From positions 558,001 to 622,000 of the forward strand of contig CM055614.1 of assembly GCA_029379385.1 (NCBI GenBank): 64,000 bases of DNA, read 5' to 3'. Within the stretch, counting starts at the first letter, position 1. Each line of letters begins with the position of its first letter. Positions 1-12,268 of this stretch are shown piece after piece. Source of the DNA: Quillaja saponaria (Eukaryota; Streptophyta; Magnoliopsida; Fabales; Quillajaceae). Below the pieces are notes generated by a model that saw only the letters and a list, made by a program, of their open reading frames with translations, had not been told where the DNA came from and did no database searches. A program made the position numbers and the translations under genes.

Positions 1-2
1 CG

Positions 3-467
3 CTTCAAGTGGTTGCCAATATTGCTCAGGTTGTCATCGATGAGAGTGGACCCTATGGCCATGATTGGATTACTTGGAAACAGGTATTCTTACTTGTCGA
101 TGTCGTCTGTTGCTGTGCCGTTCTCTTTCCGATTGTGTGGTCGATCAAGAACTTGCGTGAAGCTGCTAGAACTGATGGGAAGGCTGCCGTGAATTTGATG
201 AAATTGACTTTGTTTAGGCACTATTACATTGTTGTTATTTGCTACATTTACTTTACAAGGGTTGTGGTCTATGCATTGGAGACGATAACCTCTTATCGGT
301 ATTCTTGGACTAGTGTGGTGGCTGCTGAGTTAGCCACTTTAGCTTTCTATGTGTTTACGGGTTACAAGTTTAAGCCTGAGGCGCACAATCCATACTTTGT
401 GATTGATGATGAGGAGGAAGAGGCTGCTGCTGAGGCATTAAAGCTTGAAGATGAGTTTGAATTGTAA
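3..467 (+). CDS. GPR107-like lung seven-transmembrane protein, C-terminal part (5' end outside window)
   Basis: The open frame enters from the window edge (first full codon at 3) and stops at 465-467. The visible part encodes the last transmembrane segments of the lung seven-TM receptor family (GPR107/GPR108; Arabidopsis CAND6/CAND7 type). Hydrophobic stretches are seen around KQVFLLVDVVCCCAVLFPIV, a segment starting LFRHYYIVVICYIYF, and one around VVAAELATLAFYVF. They are followed by the signature YKFKPEAHNPYF and an acidic cytosolic tail (DDEEEE, ending EFEL). Family members are membrane proteins of the Golgi/endosomal system, and the plant ones were proposed as candidate GPCRs. No intron is seen in this part. 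The upstream codons (LQVVANIAQ) read naturally into the frame, so the GTG at 9 is not a start. Family assignment is confident; exact function is not readable from this fragment. Confidence 0.85.
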   Translation, partial: LQVVANIAQVVIDESGPYGHDWITWKQVFLLVDVVCCCAVLFPIVWSIKNLREAARTDGKAAVNLMKLTLFRHYYIVVICYIYFTRVVVYALETITSYRYSWTSVVAAELATLAFYVFTGYKFKPEAHNPYFVIDDEEEEAAAEALKLEDEFEL

Positions 468-2952
468 ATTGGAGAACCAAAAAAATAGAGTTTTCAAGAC
501 AGTACGATGTTGGAAGAGGATGCTGCAGTAATCACATTGGGAACATTAAGGTAAAACTCAATAACTACAAGATTTTTATGTTCGGTATGATTAGTACTAG
601 GCACTATTGAGCTAGAATTTGTGCTCTGGTATCCATGTCGCCCATAAGTTTTTTTTTTTTTTTTTTTGGAGTTAGTAACATAATATCATAGATTATCGAC
701 TCTCATTGTATTCTTGTACTTAATACTTTGCAAAGTTTGTCAGACATGGTTTTATTTGGATTGTATTCTGGAGTTTGAAAATTATCCTGGACCAAATGAC
801 AAAGTATTTTCATCTTTTGTGAAAATTTATTCTGAAATGTTGCCCAAAACTGACAGATAGTTATAACATATTCATTAACTTAATTAGATGTGTTGTTGAG
901 GTTGGAGAAAATAATGAAGATTATGGAAAAAAAAGAGGTCCATTTTCTAGGTGGAGAAAAGAAAATAAGTCTCTATTCTCTAGGTGGGTACTTCCTCTAC
1001 GAGGTTCAACATTATGGATGTCTTCTATTCGTGATGATGTTTCACATGTTTTGGTGTAAAACTCTGGTTAATATCAGGTGAACAATTTCTGCTAGAATTA
1101 GCTCAAAACTGCTAGTTATCTTTGTATTATGCGGTTGCCAGTTGTCTATTATGAGTCTAGTTCAGTTTATGCATAACTTGAGAGCGTATATTAATATTGT
1201 TATATGTAAATCTCAGTCATTTTTGTGTTGCAATGTCTGGTTGTACTAATTGAATCAGATTGTATAAAGCCTAAATGTGGTGCTGAAAAACCATCGGAAA
1301 TGTTGTTATCTAATGTCCTCTTCGATTGAAGTTAATATAGGTTGCGTGTTTTTTGCTCAGCCCAAACCTAATTTCACTTTAGGTGAAAGTGGAACCAAGT
1401 TAGGTATATTAACAGACACAGGGAAGCGATGGGGGACTAAACCTACGTTGCAGGAATATAGATTGCTTGTTAGTTGCAGAAGAATGACTATCTATCTGAA
1501 GTGATTATGGATGTTTAGTTCTGATACCATATTTATTGAACTAGGATATCGCATTTGATGAACAAATGAAGATTAGTTTTGGGATGAATGATCTAACCGA
1601 CAAAAAATATAAAAAAAATAAAAACGCAGAGGAACCTTTATTGTTTGCATATTATGAAAAAAAAGTCAAAATCATAGAATTAGAAAATTAGAATAGAAAT
1701 TAAAAAAAGAGGAAATTATTTCAACTTTTCTGTGTTATGTTGATGTTGGACAAATTTATTTTGTATTCTTAAAATCTACAACACATCTCTCTTGAAACTT
1801 GAAAACAAGATGTAACTTGGTCCCAACTCTAAATATTTAAGAACAAATGCATAAAATATTTTTATAATCTTATTTTTAGGAGATATCATTTAGTGTTTAA
1901 ATTAATTTTGTATTAAATGATATTATTAAAGTAAAAATAAATTATTAATTAATTATTCTAAAAACAAATTTTTTTTGAAATTATATAATATTTAAAGAAT
2001 ATGAAGTTATGTGTTTACAATTTTGTATTATTATTAAGTTACTTTTTATTTTTTATCTTAATTTAATTTGAATAACAATATGTTATTATTAATTAAATGG
2101 AATAATTTTAAAATTGTAACTAAATACAATAAGGGTATTTTATTTTAACTTTAACCTTGATGTAGTTTGTGGAAGTTTTATTAATAAATACAATAAGCAT
2201 ATAATCGGATGAATATGATGCAGGGCCAGGTGGAACTGTTATGGATGAATTACTGGTTTTCTTTTTGCTTCCATTGAATAAATAATTAATATAACATGTC
2301 ACATGAGGATGGGATGTGGTACTCACGCGTCGTTTAAAAGCATAAGACCTTTTTATTTTATTTTAAACAAAAAACAAAAAAAAAAAACAAAGCGGAATGC
2401 AAACCTGAGCTATTGGGGCGTTAGCATCCCACAGCTGTCCAGGGCTTGAATATGGTGCTCATCAGATTAGTCAGTTGGATCAATGCTGTTGAAAGGTTAG
2501 TGGTATTGAGAATTAATGAGGATGAAAAACAAGGGGAGCATTCATTAAGAAAGGGCGCAGAGGGAGGGACCTATTAATTATTAGAGTGAAGAGTGACGTT
2601 GACCCAAGCAAATAGCAAATTAGGCAGTTAATTAGCAACCCCTAATAAGTAGGTGTATTAATTTGTAGTAGAAAAGCAGTAAGTAGTTTTTAATTACGAT
2701 GGATGAGGTGCATGTGCATGTGCATGTGCATGTGCATGTGATCTTTCGCTTTTGCAATCCACGCCCGCATCTTCAAAAGCAAGTTACTGGATGGGGCCTC
2801 CCCTGTCCTGTTGCTTTACTGAAAGTTTGAGTGAAATCCCGCTGTCATGCCTTGCTTAATTGCTTCGCCATTAGAAAAAGAAAAAGGAACCAGAACAAGA
2901 AAGAAAAGTACACGCACGCAGCATATTCATATACATTTACAAAAAAAGAAAA
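468..2952. other. 3' UTR and AT-rich intergenic region
   Basis: Sequence downstream of the GPR107-like stop holds its probable 3' UTR, a poly-T run near 650-667, then AT-rich spacer. The short open frames at 890-1081 and 1277-1504 have no recognisable protein character. A (GTGCAT)n microsatellite lies at 2708-2740, about 210 bases before the next start codon. Nothing else is supported. Confidence 0.6.
2708..2740. repeat. (GTGCAT)n hexanucleotide microsatellite
   Basis: About five and a half perfect copies of GTGCAT. The complementary strand carries CATGCA, the RY-element core, once per unit. It lies in the promoter-proximal region of the BRANCHLESS TRICHOME-like gene. The repeat is seen directly; any regulatory role is inference. 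Confidence 0.9.
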
Positions 2953-3846
2953 ATGGAGGAGATGATTATAATCACTAGTCCTCAAAATCCCAGAAATGAA
3001 ACCATTCTTCATGCGGATCCCATCCCCAACACTGAACCAAGCTGGAAACTTTATGAAAACCCATTGTATAATTCCCAACATAATCATCATTATTATCATC
3101 AACGGCGCTGCCAGCTCCCCCAGCTCTCAGCTCGTAAGCTCGCTGTGTCATTTTTGAGGCCCATAAATATAATGGAAACTGGGTTAGAATTTGCTGGAGC
3201 TCAGGTCATGGATTTGAAGGCCGAGCTAGAGTACGAACGCAAGGCGCGTAGGAAGGCAGAGTCCACGAATAAAAGGCTTGCAAAACAAGTGGCGGAGGAG
3301 AGAAGGGGAAGAGAAGCAATGGAGAGGGTGTGTGAAAAGCTGGCTAAAGAAATTTCATCGGACAAAGCAGAGACTGATCGAATGAAGAGAGAGATGGAGG
3401 AGGAGAGGAAGATGCTAAGGATGGCGGAGGTGTTAAGGGAAGAGAGAGTTCAGATGAAACTCAGCGAGGCCAAGATTGTATTTGAACAGAAGCTGTCAGA
3501 GGCATTGGAGTTGGAGGGTTCGATTATTGATTATTATAATAATAAAACTAGTAGCTGCTGCAGGTTGATTGTGCAGGGCCGTGATCATGAGAAAGCTCAA
3601 TATTATTGCAAAGATCAGAAGAGGGATAATGATAATTATAATTGTAGTTATGGGAAACTTCAGCAGCAAAGGGCATCACCGGACGCTGAGAATCCTCACA
3701 TTAAGAGAGGGATCAAAGGATTTGTTGAGTTTCCAAGAGTGGTTCCAGCAATCGGATCCAAAGGCAGGCATTGGGGTTCTACTAAACTGGAGTGCCAGAA
3801 GGCTCAGCTAAGGATTCTACTCAAACAAACAACCCCCATCATTTAA
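2953..3846 (+). CDS. BLT: BRANCHLESS TRICHOME-like coiled-coil protein
   Basis: Single-exon gene of 297 codons. In Arabidopsis BLT is a small coiled-coil protein that controls trichome branching and interacts with the microtubule-linked factor STICHEL. The protein has a low-complexity His/Asn/Tyr-rich N-terminus (residues about 35-50) and a highly charged Glu/Lys/Arg coiled coil at about 84-190. A conserved basic C-terminal block follows at about 251-291 (KRGIKGFVEFPRVV, then KLECQKAQLRILL). That C-terminal block is what I recognise as BLT-family. The length is close to the roughly 270 residues of the Arabidopsis protein. The ATG at 2953 gives the natural start MEEM with TSPQNP following. Alternative: another member of the wider BLT/USO1-like coiled-coil family rather than the strict ortholog. 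Confidence 0.75.
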   Translation: MEEMIIITSPQNPRNETILHADPIPNTEPSWKLYENPLYNSQHNHHYYHQRRCQLPQLSARKLAVSFLRPINIMETGLEFAGAQVMDLKAELEYERKARRKAESTNKRLAKQVAEERRGREAMERVCEKLAKEISSDKAETDRMKREMEEERKMLRMAEVLREERVQMKLSEAKIVFEQKLSEALELEGSIIDYYNNKTSSCCRLIVQGRDHEKAQYYCKDQKRDNDNYNCSYGKLQQQRASPDAENPHIKRGIKGFVEFPRVVPAIGSKGRHWGSTKLECQKAQLRILLKQTTPII

Positions 3847-6800
3847 GGATTCTACTCGTTGTGCATTGTTACTTTGTTGTTTACAATTCATAATCGTCTT
3901 GTGTTGTGTGTATTTCCAGAAAGAAAAATAAATAATGTTACTCCATGGGGTAAATGTAATGTTAGTATAATAGATTTTAAATACAGTATATGTTTGATCG
4001 GGGTAGTAGTATAAAAGGTCTCCTTTAATTAATTATAATATTAATGGTTTGGTACGGAAATGCAACTTCATGTAGTATTAAACGACTTGGACATACACGA
4101 GTTTTAGTTAATTTTTAGCAGGTTAAATTTAATTATTTGTAACTCGAGTTCTCCACATTTAATATTATTAATTAAAAAATAGTTAATTCATAAATTTATA
4201 TGTATATTTTAATTCTTAAGACGGGAGAAGAATTAAAAATTAAAACAATAATATTCATCAAAATTATATTTTCAATATTTTTTTTAATTCATAATATTTA
4301 AAAAATTAATTCATAAATTTGAGAATAACTAAAAAATATTATAATTATTAAGAATTTATTAAATAAATAAATAAAAAAATTCAATATTAACTACTATTAG
4401 AATATAATTATTAAAAAAAAAAAATTTGAATTAAAGTTAAAACAATAACATTATAATCATTAAAACAAGCTTAATATTTCTTTTAATTAATAGTTATTTT
4501 TTAAAATTGTAATCCATTAATTTAAGAATAACTTAAAAAATTATGTAGGAACTTATTAAATAAAAAAATTGAAAAAGTCAATCTTAATTGTTATTAATAT
4601 ATAATTATTAAAAAGGTTATAAATTTATTCTAATTGAAAAGAGGTAGTAAGAAAGAAATTAATGTTTATAATCCTATTAATAATAAAACGTAAAAAAATT
4701 ATAATAAAAAAAAGATAATGATTTATTTATATTAAAATAATAATTAAAGATAATTATATAATTATAAAAATTCATAAAAATATTTAAGAAAATCAAAAAC
4801 TAAGTTCATTAAAGTGTCAACTCTAAATTAGAACTTAGGCTCAAAAGGTTTTTTAAAATTATAAATTTTAGAAAGTGAGCCGAGCTAAAATCCGTGAGTT
4901 GACTTTTCTTCTGGATTACATTTTAGGCTTCCATTTTAGTTTCCACGGTCCAAAGTCCAAACCCAACTAACCTACTTGTACATTTGGAATAAGACTCCTC
5001 CAATTTTTTTTTGTTTGTTTTTTTCCTGAAATGATATATCATCATATAGACTTCTTCAACTCATTGATTTTTAAAGATGAGGTTGGTTTGGCAATAAGAT
5101 GAAAATCATGATAAAAAAATATTGAATTAAAAATTAAAATAAATTAACATTATTCATCATTCAAGATAAAAAATTATTCTTAGCTTCATGAAGATGCCAA
5201 ATTCAAATTGAAATCATGTTCAAAATACATAGTAATTTACTTTTTCAGTGTGTTCACAAACTCAGATGACACTTTTCTCACATTGACTGATGTGTATAAT
5301 ATTATACAGGATTATTTCTGCGCCTTTTATGGAACACTAGGGAGATAGATACCCGTGCCATTTGGCACGGGTTGCAAAGGTTATGCAAAGAAGCATTGCA
5401 TCTTAATAATTGTTATTGAATATTTTCATAAAACAAATAATACATTATAAAATTATTGTAATAAAAAACAACATTAGTCCATATGAATGAACCACGGGTA
5501 GATTCTTCACATCATTCATACAATGGCTTGGAATGCATTACACATAGTATGTTAGCACCTCTAAAACAAACTAAAATATGCTGCATCTTCTTACACTATC
5601 CTAAAACTCCTTGGCCTCTATTTGCAATTCACAACATTAAAAAGGACAAAGGAAATGCAGGCTACGCTTCAAAGTAAAGCCACCAACTAATACAAACTTT
5701 CCATGTTCTAAGTCATCTACTCTGCAAAACATATATACATGCTTATAAATAAATTCAAGCATAATATTATTGAATAGACATGGCAACATTTAATAAAAAC
5801 GCTACAAATAAGCAATCGCCGTCCTATTTCACTTCAAAGTTACACCTAATCTTTTCAAACTAATAAGCTCCTTTGTAGCACATAACACGGGGAAAAAAAA
5901 AATTTAGAACCAAACAAAACCACCACTTCCTTCCTTTCTACTTCAAAATCAATGTATCCATTGGTTAGAAGCTCAAGATCAAACAATTTTCTAAGAAATT
6001 GATACCAAATCTATAGTTCAAAATCAACTATAGATTGTCTAGCATAATGGAAAGGCTCCCTTCCAAATTAAATTCTAGATGAAAGTATGCTTGATTTTCT
6101 ACGATATTACTCATAGTCTTCATAGTCTTTTTTTCTTTTGTAAAGGAGATGGAGTTCATGTGTAACCTGTGAAATAACTATCTAAGACTTAATTCAAACA
6201 TCTAAAATTGTTGGAACTTGGAACTATAATTTCAACATTCCAAGACAAATCAAAATCTTTGCTACACTATTTTCCTAAAAAGAGAAATGGAAAAGAAACA
6301 AATATTAAGCCTTTTAGCTGAAAATGCATAATTTCCCTCATATTCACCTTATCATATACCCTATATCCATCCTTTACTGGACTTGTTGAGAATACAATAT
6401 AATATTGTCCATCTTTGGAGAATTTGTTTTCTTCATCGAGCCAACAGATGTTAACAGCATTATCTATTAGACCGTGCATTAAATAACATCCTGGTAGATA
6501 CATTTTAGAATATACTTTTGTAAGCTTTAATGAATAAAAAAAAAACACTAAGCTTCAAAAGTAAAGAATAACATTGACAACCACTTTAAGAAAATCGAAG
6601 AACAATTATATGTTGGTTACACATCTTGCAGAAAATACATGCTAAAATTAATTGACTGTAACTTAACAATTTACTACTCCTACAATTATGCTTTCGAGAA
6701 GCATAGAAATTATAATTCATTCCAGCACAAAGAGCTAGTGGTAAGCACTAAGTAGACATCTAAATTAGAGAAGACCTCTTTGTATATTCGAAGTTTCCAT

Positions 6801-8470
6801 AGATTGAATATGAATACTTAGAAAAGAAAATGTTAGAAGTTATGATTATCTTAAAAATGAATTTTGCAATATATTGTAAAATCATTCAAGAATAATGTTT
6901 TAAATTAAATGGTAACATGTATTGATGATAAAACTTAACAGAAGGCTTCGGTTGAAAAATTCTCAATGGCTTATATTATTTGGATTCACCAAAAGCAAAT
7001 ATAATTACTATATCAAAATAATAATCGTAACCAATTGAATATCATAAACAAAGTCAACAAACCTAAACTCCAAAAAAAAAAAAAAAGGAGAGGATATGAA
7101 ACATACCATGACTCCTTGACTGTGAAAGAGTTCCAATTCAATCTGTCGAAGAAATAATGTTGATATGAAAGAGAACTACATTTGGAGGAATCAAATTTTG
7201 AGAAATATACATAAGCTACTGCTCTTTTATTAAGTAAAAATCTTATCTACATATACTTAATTATTTGAAAACAAAATTCCATATGATCTAAGTGTAAGGA
7301 GTTTTCATTCATTATAGGAGTACACATGTCATAATCAAAAAAGGGTAAAACTTTCTTTCTTTCTTTTTTTGTACAAAATATGTTCAATTTGAAGCATGTT
7401 AATTCCAAAAATAGCATTGAGAAAATTTCTTGTTATCTGTTTCTTTTCTCTTACATCTTATAATATATGCATAACTAACACGACAAACAGTTACAAACTG
7501 TAGATTAGAAATCATGCAATGTTCACTTGGAGGGCATCCACTAAATTCCAGCATAGCAACCCAAGAGCATACATGAGAATTCTAAATCACATATAAGCAT
7601 TTACATTAGCTTCTGCACTGCGATTTTGAATATCATCACGTACCTGAAATATAGATAGCAGAAAATAGATGTCGGACTCTGACATGGTGAATCTCTGAGT
7701 AGGAAAGGTTGTTGGATCTATGGACCATGATAGATTCAACTCCTTTTATAACTAAAATTTCACTTGCTGCAATTTGAAAATAATTAAGTAATTCAAATCA
7801 AATCAAATCCTAGGAACCTAAACTAACAATATCACTGATCAAAACAGAAAAATAGGGAATAAATTTGATCGAGAAGAGCAATATAGAGCAAAACTAAACA
7901 TCCTCATAAATTATCTACAATCTAGCTAATTGATCATAATCCCTAAAGTATATAGTACAACAAAAGTTAGTCATTAACTAAAGATGATAATGGTTAATAA
8001 TAGTAAGAACAAATTTCATTGCCTGATTACTTGAATAACTACATAAGAATTCAATTCAACAAAAAAATGAAACAAAAGCTTACATAAGTTTTCAAAATCG
8101 TCCTGGTTCATCAACTGTGCATTTGCTTCTACCTTATGCAAGGCCGTAATATTGAAGTTCATATATCAGTTTAATAGTCCTTATTACTAAGCATATTTAT
8201 TTAAAGAATAAGTTTAAGAAATATTAAATGGGATAGAGATCTCATGATTATAGCCAATAACATAGCATACAGTAAATGTAATATGCATTCCATAGAAACA
8301 TGAATATAAACAATTACTTGTTCAGAGTAACTGGAATCTAGATACACAATATCTGTTAATAAAAGTAAAAGGTTAAAAAGGAAGCATACAACATATGAAA
8401 GAACTGTACTTCAGGAACCCTTGCATAATTTAGTAGCAGAGTATATATAGTAGAAATAAACCAAACTAAC
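3847..8470. other. Long AT-rich intergenic region
   Basis: The first ~200 bases are probably the BLT 3' UTR (AATAAATAATG near 3929). The rest is AT-rich with homopolymer and ATTA-rich stretches. A perfect 9-bp hairpin, ACCCGTGCC-ATTT-GGCACGGGT, sits at 5351-5372. The open frame on the minus strand at 6267-6548 is not recognisable as any family. No coding gene is supported. Confidence 0.5.
5351..5372. repeat. GC-rich perfect hairpin in AT-rich spacer
   Basis: ACCCGTGCC and GGCACGGGT form a perfect 9-bp stem with a 4-base ATTT loop, isolated in very AT-rich DNA. GC-rich hairpins of this kind occur near the ends of some plant transposons such as Helitrons. I did not find a matching CTRR terminus or partner end, so its origin is unassigned. 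Confidence 0.55.
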
Positions 8471-8858
8471 TATTTGGCTCTTCTAATTGTTTTGGGGTTA
8501 GCCTTTGAAACTTCCCAGCTTTGGCCAAGTTTTGTATGATTATCATCAAAAACTTGGGAGACAATACAAACCTAACCCCCATTTCCAATTCAAAGATGAT
8601 GATTTGGGAACTTATGTGATTCCATTTGGAGGTTGTTTCTATTGGGAATTCAACACCAACATTGTGAGGATTACCCTTTTCAATTGTAATATGAGTTAGG
8701 GTAATCTGAAATGCCATTTTGACTTGTTTAATGTTCATAGAACAAAGTGTGGTGATGGGCAGTGCTATTGGCGTGTGGATCAAGATGGATTGTATCTCTA
8801 TAACAAAGCTACAAATAATTATGACTTATATTTGGCCAAAGTGAACTTCATAATTTAA
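8471..8858 (+). pseudogene. Degenerate plant self-incompatibility S1 homolog (SPH family)
   Basis: The stretch reads as a small secreted protein of the plant S1/SPH family, broken twice. From 8471 one frame gives a signal-peptide-like segment (YLALLIVLGLAFETSQLWPS). The mature part lies in another frame from about 8548 (KLGRQYKPNPHFQFKDDDLG, then PFGGCFYWEF). It includes the family hallmark KDDDLG, the following PFGG.F, and later Cys-containing motifs (KCHFDLF, KCGDGQCYWRVDQDGLY). An in-frame TAG at about 8697 sits between NCNMS and GNLKCHF, where the family usually has a Trp, which suggests TGG to TAG. No ATG is visible for the signal peptide. A frameshift plus a nonsense codon make it non-functional as it stands. 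SPH proteins form large, fast-turnover families in eudicots, so a dead copy is unsurprising. Confidence 0.72.
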
Positions 8859-10333
8859 TTTGTAAGAAAATAATAAAATTCTTGTATTGACAATTTTTCT
8901 TCTTTTTATTGCCAATTTTGACATCATGATCTTCAAATGCAATCATGTAAACTGATTTTTTTTCATTGAGATTATGCATGATTGGCAACCAAAAAAAAAA
9001 AAAAGGACATGGAAATAACAATAGCAGATGAAATAAGAATTACAAATAGAAAAAAAGTTGATTTGGATCAAATTATAGCAATTAGAAGTTAGAATTGGAT
9101 CAAACATGAACTGCCTTCCAACTTCTTCCTAATTTATGAAGGTCTTGTGGGTCAAATGATCAAAATCAGCAAAACCCCAATTAGAAATTCAGAATAGGAA
9201 AGTGAAATCATAGTTAAAAAGTAAAAAAAAAAAAAAAAGTTATTCAGAGACAGAGGTTCTAAATTCTCTAACGTAAATAAGGATCAAATTGTATGCTATG
9301 AAGTTAGAATCATAACAAACCTGCTCTGCCTCATCTTCTTCCCAGTTTCTTCATAATTGAAATCTGATCAAAATGAGTAAAATCCCAATAAATATTTGGC
9401 ATCGAAAAAAAAAAAAAAATCAAAATCAAAATCCTAAAGTAAAATTAGAGTTGAAGTGATAAAATTTTTCAGAGAAATGGGTAAGCCTTGAGCTGTCTGT
9501 ATAGAGTTTTCGAAGCATAAATATGAGAGGGGAAAAGAGAAATACCACAAATGAAGGCATCTCTATAAATACCACAAATCTGGAAATTTTGGAATTTATA
9601 TCTTCTCGGAAACTTCACGCAAAACTCAGTGTTTTTATTTCTCAATCTTCAATCCCTTTCCAACTAAATGGATAAGAAGAAAACGAAGGCCTGGTTTAAA
9701 ATTGAAGAATCATAAATATAGAGCTCCTCGAAAATTTATTAGAAATTAATAAAGAGGAACAATTGGGACTTGAAAGAAAGGATGGAGTTTGTATCTCAAA
9801 GAGCCGACTTCATTCTAGTCTAACCCTCTTTGATTCCATTATGTACCCTAAGTTCAACATTAACATCCATCATTTTTTAAGGAAACAAAGACCTTGTTTC
9901 ATTCCTTGGCCTCTTCGTTTTAGCTTTAAAAGAGGAACCTTGTAAACAATAAAGAAATCAAATAAAGAAAATCAACATACTGAAAAATCTAAAAACTTGA
10001 AAGACCCAACCTCCACGCAGCAAAGGATCGAAAATCTGAAGATCCCAAACGTGAATATGAACCGATGCTTACCAAAGAATTCTGGTTGTAACTTTCTCCA
10101 TTTTTGTAAAGGAGCTTCTGTCAAGGGTAGAAAGATAGAGATGGATTAGGAAATTGGTGTATTGGGAGGAGAATAAAACAAATCCGACATAAACAAAAAT
10201 GAAAGGAATTTCAACGACCCCTCACTTGCTCAATCAAGGCCACCAACCGTTGGAGAACTATGTTTCCTCCCACACCAACCGCAAATCTCCCAAAAATCCA
10301 CCTCAAATCAGGGTCAATATCCTCCCTAAATCA

Positions 10334-10607
10334 GGAATTACTGGAAGAGAGGAAAACAAAAAAAGGAAAGTGAGAAGAAAGGAAGTCGCATATGAGGAAA
10401 GTAAAAAAATTGTGTAAATAAGGAATTACGGGAAGAGAGGAAAACGAAAAAAGAAAAGTGAGAAGAAAGGAAGTCGCATATGAGAAAAGCAAAAAAATTG
10501 GCAATTGTGTAAATCAGGAATTACGGGAAGAGAGGAAAACGAAAAAAGGAAAGTGAGAAGAAAGGAAGTCGCATATGAGGAAAGCAAAAAAATTGGCAAT
10601 TGTGTTT
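10334..10607. repeat. Three-copy tandem repeat, 88-95 bp unit
   Basis: Three head-to-tail copies begin at 10334, 10422 and 10517. Each starts GGAATTAC(T/G)GGAAGAGAGG and runs through AAGGAAGTCGCATATGAG to a TTGTG end. Copies 2 and 3 are closest and share an added GGCAA before TTGTG. Purine-rich units make open frames on both strands, but with no protein character. Confidence 0.85.
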
Positions 10608-10803
10608 TGCCTTCCTTAATTTGGGGCTTGGCCATACCAACACCATTAACCCCCGTATCCTACACCAAAATCCCTCAAAATCTGGCTATCCCAATTTTGT
10701 GCACATCCATTGACCACTGCTCCACAAAATCAACTGCTCCAAAGCAAAAAAAATGAGGTAAGCAACGTACACGAACAATTTCTCCAAAGAAATAATGGCC
10801 ACA

Positions 10804-11060
10804 GTGAGGGAAACCCCACTGTAAAATGTACGGTGAGGTTTCCCTCACAGAACCAAAACTTGCTCTTTTAAGAGTTGATGATGATGATTGATGGGGGAAA
10901 CCCCCACTGTAGCATGTACAGTGAGGGTTCCTCACAGAACTAAAACTTGCTTTTTAAAAAGTGTAATGTAATAAAAATAGATGATGATTGATACGGGAAA
11001 CCCCACTGTAGAATGTACAGTAAGGGGTTCCCTAACCAAAACTTGCTCTTTTAAAAGTGT
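10804..11060. repeat. Three-copy tandem repeat, each unit with an internal hairpin
   Basis: Units of about 87-100 bp start near 10808, 10895 and 10995 with GGGAAACCCC(C)ACTGTA, followed by a partial inverted copy and then AAAACTTGCT(C)TTT. In the first unit the inverted halves pair over about 18 of 20 positions (10804-10848) around a 5-base loop. Later units keep weaker hairpins. Not attributable to a named family by eye. Confidence 0.8.
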
Positions 11061-12268
11061 AAATAAAAGTGTAATAGATGTAATAAATAGATAGATAATA
11101 GCTGTTACTTTAGCTTGGATTAACGCTGGAGGTCAGGGTCAGTCAGGTATAAAAAAAGCATATTTTTTCTGTCTCAAAAAGTAAGCTTTATTTTATTTTT
11201 ATTTAATAAATAATTCAATTTTGAGGTTTATTGAAGTTAGACTAATTATCTCCACACAAATAAATTTTAATAGGAAATTTTAAAATTGAATTATAATAAA
11301 AGTAAAAGACAAATAAAAAATATATAAAAACCAAAAAAATAAAAGCAAATACTAAATTAACAAAAAAATACATTATTGCTGTTCCATTTCTTCATTTCAA
11401 GCAAGTTTGAACTTAATTTATTTAATTTAAGAATTCAGATTATTTAGTACAATGAAAGTTTTTCTATTCAATGACACTTGCACCAGTATATCAACTTCAA
11501 TTGAATTTGAGAATAATGGGAAAAATTAAATTAAATATTTATAGAATTAAGAAAATGTACAAAAGATAATAATAATTTCTGTCCTTTTTTTTATCGTTGG
11601 GCAGCATTTAAAAAAATTGAATTATTTGACGGTTGATGATCTTTTTTTTTTTTTTTTTTTTTAAGGGAGGACACGCTAGGTATAAGGGCAAAGGGGAAAA
11701 GGAGAGGGTAATTAGGTAAATTACGGGAAGGGACACAATGGAGAATTAATAAAAAACAGAAGGACAAAAGGGAAGAAAAAAATTGTGGGCCGTGGCGCGT
11801 TGCAAGAAGGGGGGCTACTTGGACCAGGACTTTGTGCCGAGCAACGTGCGGCGCTTCCCTGACGGGGGGAATACAGGCCCTGGCCGAGCCTCAAAGCCCT
11901 AACCAAACGGGCTTCAAGTACTGAAGTTCAAGCCCAATTTTATCCCTTACCCAATCATTGATGAAGACCAAATTGTACCTTTGAACTTTATGATGTGGTA
12001 AATAAATTAATTTTAGTTGCTGACTTGGGATTAATTTGAATTTAATTTTAGCGCTCAAATCACGCGAGCACTGACCATAAGAATTTGAAAATTTTGAACT
12101 AGAAAAACTGTAGATAAAAGCTTGTATTGATTTCCCAAAACTTTTGTCTTTTCTTTCTTTCATTGTTTCCTCCCCCATTCTTACACTCGATTTGAACCCT
12201 GTACTTTTCTTTTTTCTGATAATTCATCAAACCCAGAATAGTAAAGTAGAACTCCAGGATTCAGAAAC

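Larger units (their letters stand above)
8859..12268. other. Intergenic region with two tandem-repeat blocks
   Basis: AT-rich spacer with many A-runs up to 10.2 kb, then two tandem-repeat blocks (10334-10607 and 10804-11060, listed separately). A poly-T run at about 11641-11662 and a more GC-rich stretch at 11770-11900 follow. The last few hundred bases are the promoter and 5' UTR of the glutaredoxin-like gene. The open frames in the repeats arise from the repeats and look non-coding. Confidence 0.5.

Noticed and set aside
6267..6548. Minus-strand 93-codon frame with ordered-looking residues
   Set aside because: No recognisable family, no plausible partner exons, AT-rich surroundings; kept only as part of the intergenic note.
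10199..10756. Open frames over the purine-rich triplication
   Set aside because: They arise from repeated units, occur on both strands and lack protein character.
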